NCBI RefSeq assembly: GCF_034432235.1
Contig: NZ_DAOUCJ010000091.1
Coordinates: 1-10,405, forward strand
Length of the DNA stretch: 10,405 nt
Origin: Thermoflexus sp.
Lineage (GTDB): Bacteria; Chloroflexota; Anaerolineae; Thermoflexales; Thermoflexaceae
Direction: 5' to 3'
A program made the translations under genes and the position numbers. Of this stretch, positions 1-6,048 are shown piece by piece; position 1 is the first letter of the stretch, and the number at the start of each line of letters is the position of its first letter. The notes beneath the pieces are model-generated. The model had not been told where the DNA came from, made no database searches, and saw nothing but the letters and a program-made list of their open reading frames with translations.

Positions 1-339
1 TTCCGCCAGGCGGTTGAGGGTCTCCTCGGTGCGGCGCTGGGCTTCAGCCAGCTCCGCGATGCGGCGATCGGCCTCCGCGCGGGCTTCCGCAACCTCCTTC
101 CGCAATTTCGTCAAAGCCGCCGCATGCCGTCGCTGGTCCTGAGCCAGCTTCCGAACCGTCTCAGCCAGCGCCGCCAGGGTCTTCTCCATCCGCCCCAGCC
201 GAACGGACAGCCGTCGATGCGCCCGGGGAAGCTGCTCCAGCTCCTCCAGGAGGATCCGCCGGCGCAGCTCCTCCCGCCAGTTGGGATAGCGATCCAGGAT
301 CCGCAGGAGATCCTCAAAATCCTTTACGGTGAAAGCCAT
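1..339 (-). CDS. Coiled-coil protein, N-terminal 113 residues (3' end outside window)
   Basis: The gene is cut by the left edge, and 113 codons are visible and open to base 1. The ATG at 339 has an AAGGAG ribosome binding site 5 nt upstream. Residues 1-40 form a short helical head (FTVKDFEDLLRILDRYPNW...). From about residue 42 onward the protein is a highly charged helix rich in Glu, Arg, Ala and Leu, ending in repeats of the type AEAQRRTEETLNRLAE, typical of a long coiled coil. Proteins with this head and an AQRRTEE-type coiled coil are common in Chloroflexota and cyanobacteria. Many of them end in a PD-(D/E)XK nuclease-like domain (DUF3782-type), but that part would lie outside the window, so the function is not assigned. 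It starts 37 nt after the translin-family gene and is probably co-transcribed with it. Confidence 0.75.
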   Translation of the reverse strand, partial: MAFTVKDFEDLLRILDRYPNWREELRRRILLEELEQLPRAHRRLSVRLGRMEKTLAALAETVRKLAQDQRRHAAALTKLRKEVAEARAEADRRIAELAEAQRRTEETLNRLAE

Positions 340-376
340 CCGGTCTCCTTTCCCTGGAAGGAAATCCCGAACACCC

Positions 377-1024
377 TCAGACAGGCGACTCGCCGGCGCG
401 GGACTCGAAGCGCTGCAGGGCCTGCTGCAGGAGATGCTCCCGCAGGCTGAGGGTCAGCTCCCCCCGGGTCCGCTCCAGCGTCCCCCGCACCACATCTGTC
501 GCCCGGCGCAGGTTGCCCGTCAGCGCATCGGGGTAATCCATCGTGATCAGCGTCTCATAGATCTCATCCATCGCCTGAAGCAGGCGCTCCGCCTCTTCAA
601 AGCGATCAGTGCGGATCAGATCCAGGATGCGCCGACGGAGCTCCGTGGCGGCCTCCGCCAGGCCGTTCAAATAAGCAGCCTCTGGGACCCTCAATTCCTG
701 CGGTCCGGGGAGCGGTTGGCCGGTGATGATGGCGTAGACGACGGCAGCCTCCACCCACTCTTTCAGAGCATCCTGCGTATATCCGGCGTAAAGCAGGTCC
801 GGGAAGGGAGCCAGATCCGTCTGCAGGACGAAAGCGGCCTGCCGGGCCTCATGGAGCAGGCGCTGGCCTTCGGCGTATTCCTCCCGATGAACCGCCCGGA
901 TGCACAGCGCGCACAGACGGGTCAGCTCTCGACAGCGTGCCAGCGCGGTCTCCCGGGCGGCGTTCTTCGCCTCCAGAGCGGCATGGATTTCACGGGCGAT
1001 CCCTTCCAGTTCTTTCAGGAGCAT
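377..1024 (-). CDS. Translin family protein
   Basis: An all-helical protein of 215 aa resembling archaeal and bacterial members of the translin/TRAX superfamily. In eukaryotes these proteins form octameric RNA/DNA-binding shells, and TRAX supplies the RNase activity of C3PO. Supporting segments are RELTRLCALCIRAVHR (32-47), a YAGYTQDALKEWVEAAVVYAI region (79-99), AYLNGLAEAATELRRR (117-132) and a C-terminal LRRATDVVRGTLERTRGEL stretch (172-190) of the kind seen in archaeal homologues. Glu89 and Glu92 in EWVEA match the acidic pair of the TRAX EYVEA/EFVEA motif, and Asp140 may be the third acidic residue. A nuclease or nucleic-acid-binding role is inferred from this. The start is uncertain: a GTG at 1045 with GGAAGA 8 nt upstream would add 7 residues, while the ATG at 1024 has only a weak site. 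The coiled-coil gene follows after 37 nt. Confidence 0.75.
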   Translation of the reverse strand: MLLKELEGIAREIHAALEAKNAARETALARCRELTRLCALCIRAVHREEYAEGQRLLHEARQAAFVLQTDLAPFPDLLYAGYTQDALKEWVEAAVVYAIITGQPLPGPQELRVPEAAYLNGLAEAATELRRRILDLIRTDRFEEAERLLQAMDEIYETLITMDYPDALTGNLRRATDVVRGTLERTRGELTLSLREHLLQQALQRFESRAGESPV

Positions 1025-1066
1025 AGAAGCGCTCTCAATCCCCACGACGGGGTTCTTCCATAGAGG

Positions 1067-1099
1067 GGCCGGACAGGAGCCTTTGGCCCCTGTCCGGCC
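1067..1099 (-). terminator. Strong stem-loop between ssb and the translin gene
   Basis: An 11 bp perfect inverted repeat (GGCCGGACAGG at 1067-1077 against CCTGTCCGGCC at 1089-1099). The 11 nt between them contain a further GCC/GGC stem around TTT, so about 14 bp can form with a single mismatch. No U-tract follows on either strand, so it is not a textbook factor-independent terminator. It may stop or trim the ssb transcript. If the putative promoter at 1139-1168 is real, it instead lies in the 5' leader of the translin gene, ending 42 nt before the ATG. Confidence 0.45.
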
Positions 1100-1138
1100 T
1101 ACCTCCTTCCCCCTACCCCCAGGCCAGAACCGTTCCCC

Positions 1139-1168
1139 ATTGTAGGATCATCATCCGGTGGGCGACAG
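1139..1168 (-). promoter_or_regulatory. Putative promoter of the translin gene
   Basis: On the minus strand a TACAAT -10 (1144-1139) is preceded, after 18 nt, by CTGTCG (1168-1163), a poor -35 with 3 of 6 consensus bases. It would start transcription near 1132, about 108 nt before the ATG at 1024. It is supported only by the -10 match and by its position downstream of ssb. Confidence 0.25.
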
Positions 1169-1176
1169 CCCGATTT

Positions 1177-1199
1177 CCCCTCCCCGAAGCGGAAAGGGG
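1177..1199 (-). repeat. GC-rich stem-loop, REP-like intergenic element
   Basis: A 9 bp stem (CCCCTCCCC at 1177-1185 with GGAAAGGGG at 1191-1199, including two G-U pairs when read as minus-strand RNA) closes a 5 nt loop. It is followed on the plus strand by a run of the form GGCCGGGGGGTCAGGTCC (to about 1217). The layout of a C-rich/G-rich hairpin plus a GGGGGT(C/G)AGG tail resembles short palindromic intergenic repeats that recur in many Chloroflexota and proteobacterial genomes. Only one copy is present here, so repetition is not shown. Lying 56 nt past the ssb stop codon, it could also protect or end that transcript. Confidence 0.35.
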
Positions 1200-1254
1200 G
1201 CCGGGGGGTCAGGTCCGAGGACTCCTTCCCCTCCCCATCCCCGGCCGTCCCGGC

Positions 1255-1686
1255 TCAGAACGGGATCTCCTCCTCCTCGATGGATCCGGGCTCCTCCAGC
1301 ACAGGCTCCTCCGCCTCCACGGCAGGTGGAGCTTCCGCAGGCCGCGGCCCGATGAACACGATGCGGTCCGCCCGCACCTCATAGACCGCCCCCGCTGTCC
1401 CATCCGAACGGCGGAAGATCCGCGGGTTGCCCGTTTGCGGATCCGGCCGCAGCCGGCCTTCCACCAGCACCGGGCGTCCCTTCTGCAGATACTGATTGGC
1501 GATCTCCGCCTGCCGTCCGAAGACGGAGACCCGGAACCAGATGGTCTCCTCCCGTTGCTCACCGCTGGCATCCCGATACCGGATATTGCTGGCCATCCGG
1601 AACGATGTCACGGGCGTCCCCTCCGGCGTGTAGCGCATCTCGGGATCCGTCCCCAGATGGCCCGCGATGATCAGTTTGTGATACAT
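1255..1686 (-). CDS. ssb: Single-stranded DNA-binding protein
   Basis: SSB coats single-stranded DNA in replication, recombination and repair, and recruits partner proteins through its acidic tail. The 143 aa product has an N-terminal OB fold (about 1-113) with the family hallmarks LIIAGHLGTDPEMRYTPEGTPV (5-26), the ETIWFRVSVFGRQAEIANQYLQKG core (47-70) and VLVEGRLR (73-80). A Pro/Glu-rich linker and the acidic tip EEEEIPF (137-143) follow, equivalent to the DDDIPF tip that binds partners. The ATG at 1686 is chosen because it has GAGGAG 6 nt upstream and begins the conserved fold. The frame stays open for 40 more codons upstream without family similarity. It follows dnaN by 123 nt, so it may share its transcript or use its own promoter. 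Confidence 0.95.
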   Translation of the reverse strand: MYHKLIIAGHLGTDPEMRYTPEGTPVTSFRMASNIRYRDASGEQREETIWFRVSVFGRQAEIANQYLQKGRPVLVEGRLRPDPQTGNPRIFRRSDGTAGAVYEVRADRIVFIGPRPAEAPPAVEAEEPVLEEPGSIEEEEIPF

Positions 1687-1736
1687 CGCCTCTCCTCCCT
1701 CCTTCGGATTTGACATAGAAATTGAGAGAACACACA

Positions 1737-1750
1737 GGAAACCTGGTTCC
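1737..1750. promoter_or_regulatory. Imperfect palindrome upstream of ssb, possible operator
   Basis: GGAAACCTGGTTCC is an imperfect palindrome 51 nt upstream of the ssb start. Read on the minus strand, it contains GAAC-CAGG-TTTC, one base away from the GAAC-N4-GTTC LexA (SOS) box of Gram-positive bacteria. ssb belongs to the SOS regulon in several bacteria, so the position is sensible. With a single imperfect site and unknown LexA specificity in this organism, the call is speculative. Confidence 0.2.
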
Positions 1751-1809
1751 CAGTGAAACCGGCCGGACTGGATCCAGAAGTGTGGCGCCCTGCGGCATCC
1801 CCTCAAGCC

Positions 1810-2952
1810 CTACAGGAACATCGGCATCACCACATGCACAAACGACGGATCCCCCACCGACAGGACCTTAACCGGCGACTGCGGTGAGGTCATCTCGAAC
1901 GCCACCCGATCCCCCTCGATGGCCTCCAGCACATCCATCAGGAATCGAACATTGAACGCGATCTCCAGACGGTTCCCCTCCACCAGCGCATCTATAGCCA
2001 CGCGGGTTTCCCCTTTTTCCGGCGATCGGGATTGCAGAAGAACCTGACCTGGCCGATTCCCCTCCCCGGGGGTGATCACCAGCCGGACCGCGTTCGAAGT
2101 CTCACGGGCGAACACGCTGAGCGCCTTGCAGGCCTTCAACAAGGCTTCCCGGGAGATCTCGACGCGGGTCTCCCAGCGCTTCGGGATGATGGCCTGGAAG
2201 TCTGGAAACTGGCCTTCAATCAGCTGGGAAAGCACAGCCGCCCGGCTGAGGCGAAAGCCCACCTGATTCCGCCCGCGGAGGGCCATCATCGACACCGGCT
2301 CGGTCTCACCTTTCAGCAAGCGGCCCACCTCCTCGAGAGTGCTCGCCGGGACGATCACCGAGAAGGGGCCCTCCGGGGCGCGCAGGGCCGGCATGGTCTT
2401 GACCGAGAGGCGGTAGCCATCCGCAGCCGCCATCGTCAGAACCGTCGCACCCCCCGCTGGTCCTTCCTCCCGACGGATCAGCACACCGGTCAGGATGGGG
2501 CGGGTTTCATCGGTGGCGGCCGCGAAGGTCACCTGATCGATCGCCTGCCGGAAGTCCTCTGGATCCAGCGCAAAGCCATCCCCCTCGATGTCCGGCAGAA
2601 TCGGATATTCCTCCGGGTCCAGCCCTTTCATCGCCGTTTCATAGGATCCACAAACGATGTGAAGCGTCCATGTTTCGCGGTGGACCCGGAGATGGATAGG
2701 CTCATCCGGAAGGGCGCCGATGAAGTCCGCCAGAGGCTTGGCAGGAACCGTGATGCCACCGGGCTCCGAGACGAGCGCCTCTTCCCATGTTATGATAGCC
2801 AGATTCAAATCCGTTCCCGCCACCTTTAAGCGCCCGGGCTCGGCCTGAAGCAACACATGGGTTAATGTGGGGAGGGTCGCCCGCGAAGGGACTGCCCGGC
2901 CGGCCACCGAAAGGGCCCGCTCGAAAGCCGATTGCGCAATGGTCACGTTCAT
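1810..2952 (-). CDS. dnaN: DNA polymerase III sliding clamp (beta subunit)
   Basis: The 380 aa product is close to the usual 366-380 for DnaN, the ring-shaped clamp that tethers DNA polymerase III and repair polymerases to DNA. The three clamp domains fall at about 1-120, 121-250 and 251-380. Family hallmarks are AGTDLNLAI (45-53), an AATDETRPILTGVLI segment (145-159), AADGYRL (176-182), LIEGQFPDFQAIIP (244-257), FNVRFLMDVLEAI (333-345) and the C-terminal VMPM. The last residues are VMPMFL instead of the common VMPMRL, so the Arg lining the partner-binding pocket is Phe. The ATG at 2952 begins the conserved fold and has AGGAGG 9 nt upstream. The frame is open further upstream without similarity. 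A TATAAT box lies about 136 nt before the start. dnaN is usually beside dnaA and recF, but here mobB precedes it and ssb follows it. Confidence 0.97.
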   Translation of the reverse strand: MNVTIAQSAFERALSVAGRAVPSRATLPTLTHVLLQAEPGRLKVAGTDLNLAIITWEEALVSEPGGITVPAKPLADFIGALPDEPIHLRVHRETWTLHIVCGSYETAMKGLDPEEYPILPDIEGDGFALDPEDFRQAIDQVTFAAATDETRPILTGVLIRREEGPAGGATVLTMAAADGYRLSVKTMPALRAPEGPFSVIVPASTLEEVGRLLKGETEPVSMMALRGRNQVGFRLSRAAVLSQLIEGQFPDFQAIIPKRWETRVEISREALLKACKALSVFARETSNAVRLVITPGEGNRPGQVLLQSRSPEKGETRVAIDALVEGNRLEIAFNVRFLMDVLEAIEGDRVAFEMTSPQSPVKVLSVGDPSFVHVVMPMFL

Positions 2953-3087
2953 CGGGAAGGACCTCCTGTCCGGGATACGCCTGGAGGTTCGGACAGCCTT
3001 CGATGGCCGGCCCGAACCCCAAAGCATATTTTTTCTCCTCCCTCCCGTGGTCCAAAGGGTCACAGGAAGGATGTCTTATTCTTTTTG

Positions 3088-3093
3088 ATTATA
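3088..3093 (-). promoter_or_regulatory. -10 element of the probable dnaN promoter
   Basis: A perfect TATAAT on the minus strand lies in an AT-rich island (about 3067-3115) within GC-rich DNA, between the end of mobB and dnaN. The base composition changes sharply here. No good TTGACA-like -35 is found 16-18 nt upstream (the best is near TCTATT), so the promoter may need an activator or rely on the -10. Transcription would begin near 3081, giving a leader of about 130 nt. Confidence 0.5.
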
Positions 3094-3153
3094 ACGGGTT
3101 TTGGGGCTGAAATAGACCGTTCCGGCTTTCAGAGGAAGATGTGGGGAATTCCC

Positions 3154-3666
3154 TCAGCGCGCCCGCCGGAGCCCCAGGCGTTGCGCCAGGAAGACGGCCA
3201 GCGCCTCGAGCTCCTCAAACCGGAAGCACGGAACGCTGGGATCCATGGGGAGATCGGAGACCACCGCCCACCGCTCCTGCAATCCTTCCAGGAGATCCAG
3301 ACCGGTTTCCTGGCGGACCACCTCGACTTTCGGTGCTGCCTCGGCTTTAAATCCCTCCGCCAGCACCAGATCCAGTCCGCCACATTCCCTTAAGAGCTCT
3401 GACAACGTCAGCGGATGGCTCAACCGTCGGGATAGCCAGAGCCAGTGGGGAGTGAGGCCCAGAACGAGCTCGGCGCCCGCCTCCCGGTGACGCCAGGTGT
3501 CTTTTCCGGGCTGATCCCACTGCATCTCCCCATGGGGATCATGCTTGATCGTGCCCACCCGCAGTCCCCATCCCCGGAAGATCCGCACCAGACCTTCCAG
3601 CACCGTGGTCTTCCCCGATCCGGAGCGCCCGACAATGCAAATCACGGGCGGAAACGCTGAAGACAT
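3154..3666 (-). CDS. mobB: Molybdopterin-guanine dinucleotide biosynthesis adaptor protein MobB
   Basis: MobB is a small P-loop GTPase that assists MobA in attaching GMP to molybdopterin to make the bis-MGD cofactor of molybdoenzymes. The 170 aa product matches the family in length and layout. It has VICIVGRSGSGKTT (8-21, Walker A with Lys19), VGTIKHDPHG (37-46, the conserved IKHD..H motif), KDTWRHREAGAE (55-66) and LDLVLAEGFKAEAAPKVEVVR (98-118, Walker B-like and the EGFK..PK signature). The start ATG at 3666 has GGAAGG about 11 nt upstream, and 27 nt separate it from the glycerate kinase stop, so the two are probably co-transcribed. No mobA, moe or molybdoenzyme gene lies in the window. The tie to glycerate metabolism is positional only. 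Confidence 0.93.
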   Translation of the reverse strand: MSSAFPPVICIVGRSGSGKTTVLEGLVRIFRGWGLRVGTIKHDPHGEMQWDQPGKDTWRHREAGAELVLGLTPHWLWLSRRLSHPLTLSELLRECGGLDLVLAEGFKAEAAPKVEVVRQETGLDLLEGLQERWAVVSDLPMDPSVPCFRFEELEALAVFLAQRLGLRRAR

Positions 3667-3693
3667 GGGAGCACCGTCCTTCCCCCCAGGGCT

Positions 3694-5046
3694 TTACGGC
3701 AGTCCCACCAGCACCACACCGATGTCATTGACATTGGTTCCTGTGGGACCCGTGCGGATGAGATCGCCGAGGGCATCGAAGAACGCATAGGCATCATTGG
3801 CGTTCAGATGAGCCATCGCATCCAGGCCCAGAAGATCAGCGCGACGGATGCTCTCCCCATCGGCGATGGCACCGGCGGCATCTGTGGGTCCATCGATGCC
3901 GTCCGTTCCCATGGAGGCCACCACCACCTCAGGCCAGCCCTGCAGGGCGATAGCGGCCGATAGCACCAGCTCCTGGTTCCGCCCCCCTCGCCCGCTTCCT
4001 CGCACGGTCACGGTGGTTTCCCCACCCCACACCACACACGCAGGGCGAGGGACCGGCCGTCCGGTCGTTGCGATTTCCTTGGCGATAGCGGCGATCACCC
4101 GAGCGACCTCCCGGGCTTCCCCCTCCACAAAAGTGGAGAGCAGGAACACGTGATACCCCATGCGCGTGGCCTCTTCCAGGGCTGCCTGGGCGGCCAGGCG
4201 ATTGCTGGCCACAATCACATGGGAAACCCGATGGAAGATCTCATCGCCCGGCTTGGGGGTTTCGGGAATCCTCCCGTGCAGCCCGGCCTCCAGACGTGTG
4301 CGCACCGGGAGCGGAACCCGTTCCAGCAGGCCATAACGGTTCAGCACTCGCCAGGCGTCATTGAATGTGGAGGGGTCCGGTGCCATCGGCCCTGAGGCGA
4401 TAACCGATAGGTCATCCCCCACCACATCGGAAAGCACAAGGGTCAGCACCGTAGCCGGGAAAGCGAAACGGGCCAGCCCTCCCCCTTTGATCCGATCGAG
4501 GTGCTTACGAACGGCATTGAGCTCGTGGATCGTTGCGCCCGCGCGCAACAGGAGATCCGTCACCGCCTGGAGATCGCTCAGGCTGATTCCCTCCACCGGC
4601 CAGGTGGCCAGCGCGGAGCCCCCGCCGCTGAGGGCGCAGAGGATCAGATCTTCCGGCCCAGCCTGCTCCGCCAGAGCGGCCAGGGCCTGGGCCCCTCGGA
4701 CGCTGTTCTCGTCAGGCACAGGATGCCCCGCCTCGATCACCACCCAGCGCTCATCCAGCGCTGCAGACAGATGCCCGTATTTGGTCACCAGCACGCCCCG
4801 ATCCAGCCGGCTGCCCAGCAATACCTGGAGCGCATAGGCCATGGGATAGGCGGCCTTGCCCAGCGCCAGCACGAACACATGGCGATACTGATTCAGATCG
4901 AGGCGCTGTTCCCCGACGATCAGCTGCGTCCCCTCCCGACGGACATGGCGTCGCACAGCCGCGCTGGGATCCACCGCCCCCAGCGCGGCATGGAGGATCC
5001 GCATCACATTCCTTCGGAGATCCTGGTTTACGCCTCCCTCTGACAT
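3694..5046 (-). CDS. Glycerate 2-kinase (GckA/MOFRL family)
   Basis: This enzyme phosphorylates D-glycerate with ATP to 2-phosphoglycerate and feeds serine-cycle, glycolate or sugar-acid carbon into lower glycolysis. The 450 aa product has the DUF4147-type N-terminal domain and the C-terminal MOFRL domain. Seen are LGKAA (62-66), GHPVPDENS (107-115), LSGGGSAL (139-146), LNAVRKHLDRIKGGGLA (176-192), LSDVVGDD (205-212), GRGGRNQE (352-359), MGTDGIDGPTDAAGA (379-393) and GPTGTNVND (433-441). No key segment is missing. The start at 5046 is chosen because AGGAG stands 9 nt before it. In-frame ATGs at 5055 and 5094 are alternatives, and the one at 5094 has GGGAGG only at about 12-16 nt. A structured element lies upstream and mobB follows after 27 nt. 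Confidence 0.93.
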   Translation of the reverse strand: MSEGGVNQDLRRNVMRILHAALGAVDPSAAVRRHVRREGTQLIVGEQRLDLNQYRHVFVLALGKAAYPMAYALQVLLGSRLDRGVLVTKYGHLSAALDERWVVIEAGHPVPDENSVRGAQALAALAEQAGPEDLILCALSGGGSALATWPVEGISLSDLQAVTDLLLRAGATIHELNAVRKHLDRIKGGGLARFAFPATVLTLVLSDVVGDDLSVIASGPMAPDPSTFNDAWRVLNRYGLLERVPLPVRTRLEAGLHGRIPETPKPGDEIFHRVSHVIVASNRLAAQAALEEATRMGYHVFLLSTFVEGEAREVARVIAAIAKEIATTGRPVPRPACVVWGGETTVTVRGSGRGGRNQELVLSAAIALQGWPEVVVASMGTDGIDGPTDAAGAIADGESIRRADLLGLDAMAHLNANDAYAFFDALGDLIRTGPTGTNVNDIGVVLVGLP

Positions 5047-5130
5047 GGTCGCCATCTCCTGGTTAAGGAAACTGCCGGGGATCTGTTGCGCCATGATAGT
5101 AAGGCCCCTCCCTCCCGGACCTCTCTTCCC

Positions 5131-5240
5131 CATAAAAATCAATGGGGAGCGCTGGCGAGGTGACTTGAACAGCCCGCCCGGGCCCTCAGCCCTCCTGAGG
5201 AGATCCACGGTATAGCGCTCACCCCATGATTATTTTTCAC
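5131..5240 (-). promoter_or_regulatory. Structured leader-like element upstream of glycerate 2-kinase
   Basis: Read on the minus strand, GGGG-TGAGCGCT (from 5225) pairs with AGCGCTCCCC (to 5144), with AT-rich flanks (AAAAATAATCAT against ATTGATTTTT) extending the match. Inside are a 6 bp hairpin CCTCAG/CTGAGG with a 5 nt loop (5184-5200) and a 9 bp stem with one C-C mismatch (5154-5178) capped by TTCAAGT, a perfect T-loop sequence (UUCRANY). The T-loop hairpin directly abuts the closing 7 bp stem GAGCGCT/AGCGCTC, as in a tRNA, and the 3' side continues C-CCA. There is no proper D arm or anticodon arm, so it is not a normal tRNA. The 3' strand CCCCAT can instead pair with ATGGGG just downstream (5128-5147), a mutually exclusive fold. 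It matches no riboswitch class I recognise. A cis-regulatory RNA or a MITE-like palindrome are both possible. Confidence 0.45.
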
Positions 5241-5255
5241 CTCTTTTGAGCCCGG

Positions 5256-5295
5256 AAAAACGCGCTGGGCGCAGGGGATAGGATCCTCTGCGCCC
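5256..5295 (-). terminator. Factor-independent terminator of the pst operon
   Basis: On the minus strand GGGCGCAG (5295-5288) pairs perfectly with CTGCGCCC (5274-5267). Beyond one mismatch the stem continues for 4 bp (GGAT/ATCC) closed by a CCT loop. Six nt later comes TTTTT (5260-5256). The site lies about 93 nt past the stop of the membrane-protein gene and before the glycerate kinase leader. It therefore marks the end of the unit that began with pstS. Confidence 0.7.
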
Positions 5296-5387
5296 GACAT
5301 GCCCTTCCCGCCCCCCATCTCCAAACGCCAGGTCCGGTCTGGCCCAGGGGGAGCCGAGAAAGAAGAGACCCCAAGCCATCAGGCGCC

Positions 5388-6014
5388 TCAAAAAGACGAT
5401 CCGCGCGCGGCCTCCCGGTAGTGATCGATCATGCGGCTCAGCGCCATCCAGTCGGAGACCAGACAGACAAAGCCGGTCCCCTCAGGCAGGCAGATGTAGG
5501 GTCCGAGCAGCCGGCGGATCCAGCGGGGGGGCAGCGGATAACCCGTCGTCTCGATGACCAGAACCGTGTGATCATAAAAAGGCTCCACCCATCGCCGGTG
5601 GCGTCGGGGGATCCGGGGGAAAAGCTCGGAGAACACCGTAGGCCGGGTATTGCGGATCCGCCGATAAGAGACTCGAAGAGCGAAGAAAGGGGCTCTGAAA
5701 ACCAGCGCCTCCGGCCTCGGCTCCACCCCGGAGATCCGGCTTCCGATCTCAGGGACCAGCCAGACGCCCAGAACCGCCCCGGCCAGAACCAGAAGGAGGG
5801 CGTCCTGCTCCGGCGGCCAGGGGTACTCCACCGGTATGAAGAGGGGGAGATAATACAGGGCCAGCGTCAGGAGGGCGGTGAGCAGCGCAGGCCCGCGATA
5901 CATGCGGGCCAGCCGCTGATACAGCAGAAAAGGAAACCGATGGGGGCGGATCGTCCTTCGCCCCGGCCCCTCGATGGATGGTCGGATCGCCTCCCGCAGG
6001 CCGCGCAGGGACAT
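5388..6014 (-). CDS. Unrecognised membrane protein with possible PH-like domain
   Basis: A 208 aa protein that I do not recognise as a named family. The N-terminus (1-40) is basic. Two hydrophobic segments follow, at about 42-61 (ALLTALLTLALYYLPLFI) and 71-89 (ALLLVLAGAVLGVWLV). They leave a soluble domain (about 98-200) on the same side as the N-terminus, probably cytoplasmic by the positive-inside rule. The stretch VEPRPEALVFRAPFFALRVSYRRIRNTRP (97-125) resembles the start of bacterial PH-like domains (turn, FRAPFF strand, basic strand), but this is only a resemblance. It starts 34 nt after phoU, with GAGG 11 nt before the ATG, and is followed by the terminator. It is thus probably the last gene of the pst operon, but nothing in it shows a role in phosphate uptake. 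Confidence 0.75.
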   Translation of the reverse strand: MSLRGLREAIRPSIEGPGRRTIRPHRFPFLLYQRLARMYRGPALLTALLTLALYYLPLFIPVEYPWPPEQDALLLVLAGAVLGVWLVPEIGSRISGVEPRPEALVFRAPFFALRVSYRRIRNTRPTVFSELFPRIPRRHRRWVEPFYDHTVLVIETTGYPLPPRWIRRLLGPYICLPEGTGFVCLVSDWMALSRMIDHYREAARGSSF

Positions 6015-6048
6015 GGATGCAGGAGCCTCATGAAAAAGCCGCGCTGGG

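Noticed and set aside
329..1063. Long plus-strand open frame opposite the translin gene
   Set aside because: Shadow of the minus-strand gene in GC-rich DNA. Its translation is low in complexity, without family features, and the minus strand carries the recognisable protein.
1681..1720. Plus-strand TTGACA promoter-like sequence near 1710
   Set aside because: It points away from ssb and no plus-strand gene follows. No -10 is found at proper spacing.
2953..3153. Replication origin next to dnaN
   Set aside because: The stretch is AT-rich around 3080-3115 but has no TTATCCACA-like DnaA boxes or repeated 13-mers.
5144..5225. Functional tRNA gene
   Set aside because: A T-loop, a 7 bp closing stem and a CCA-like end are present, but the T stem is 9 bp. 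There is no D arm and no 7 nt anticodon loop on either strand.
5131..5240. TPP or other known riboswitch before glycerate kinase
   Set aside because: GGGGTG and GGCTGAGG recall the TPP element, but the second conserved arm (CTGATCTGGATAATGCCAGCG-like) is absent. No other class I know fits.
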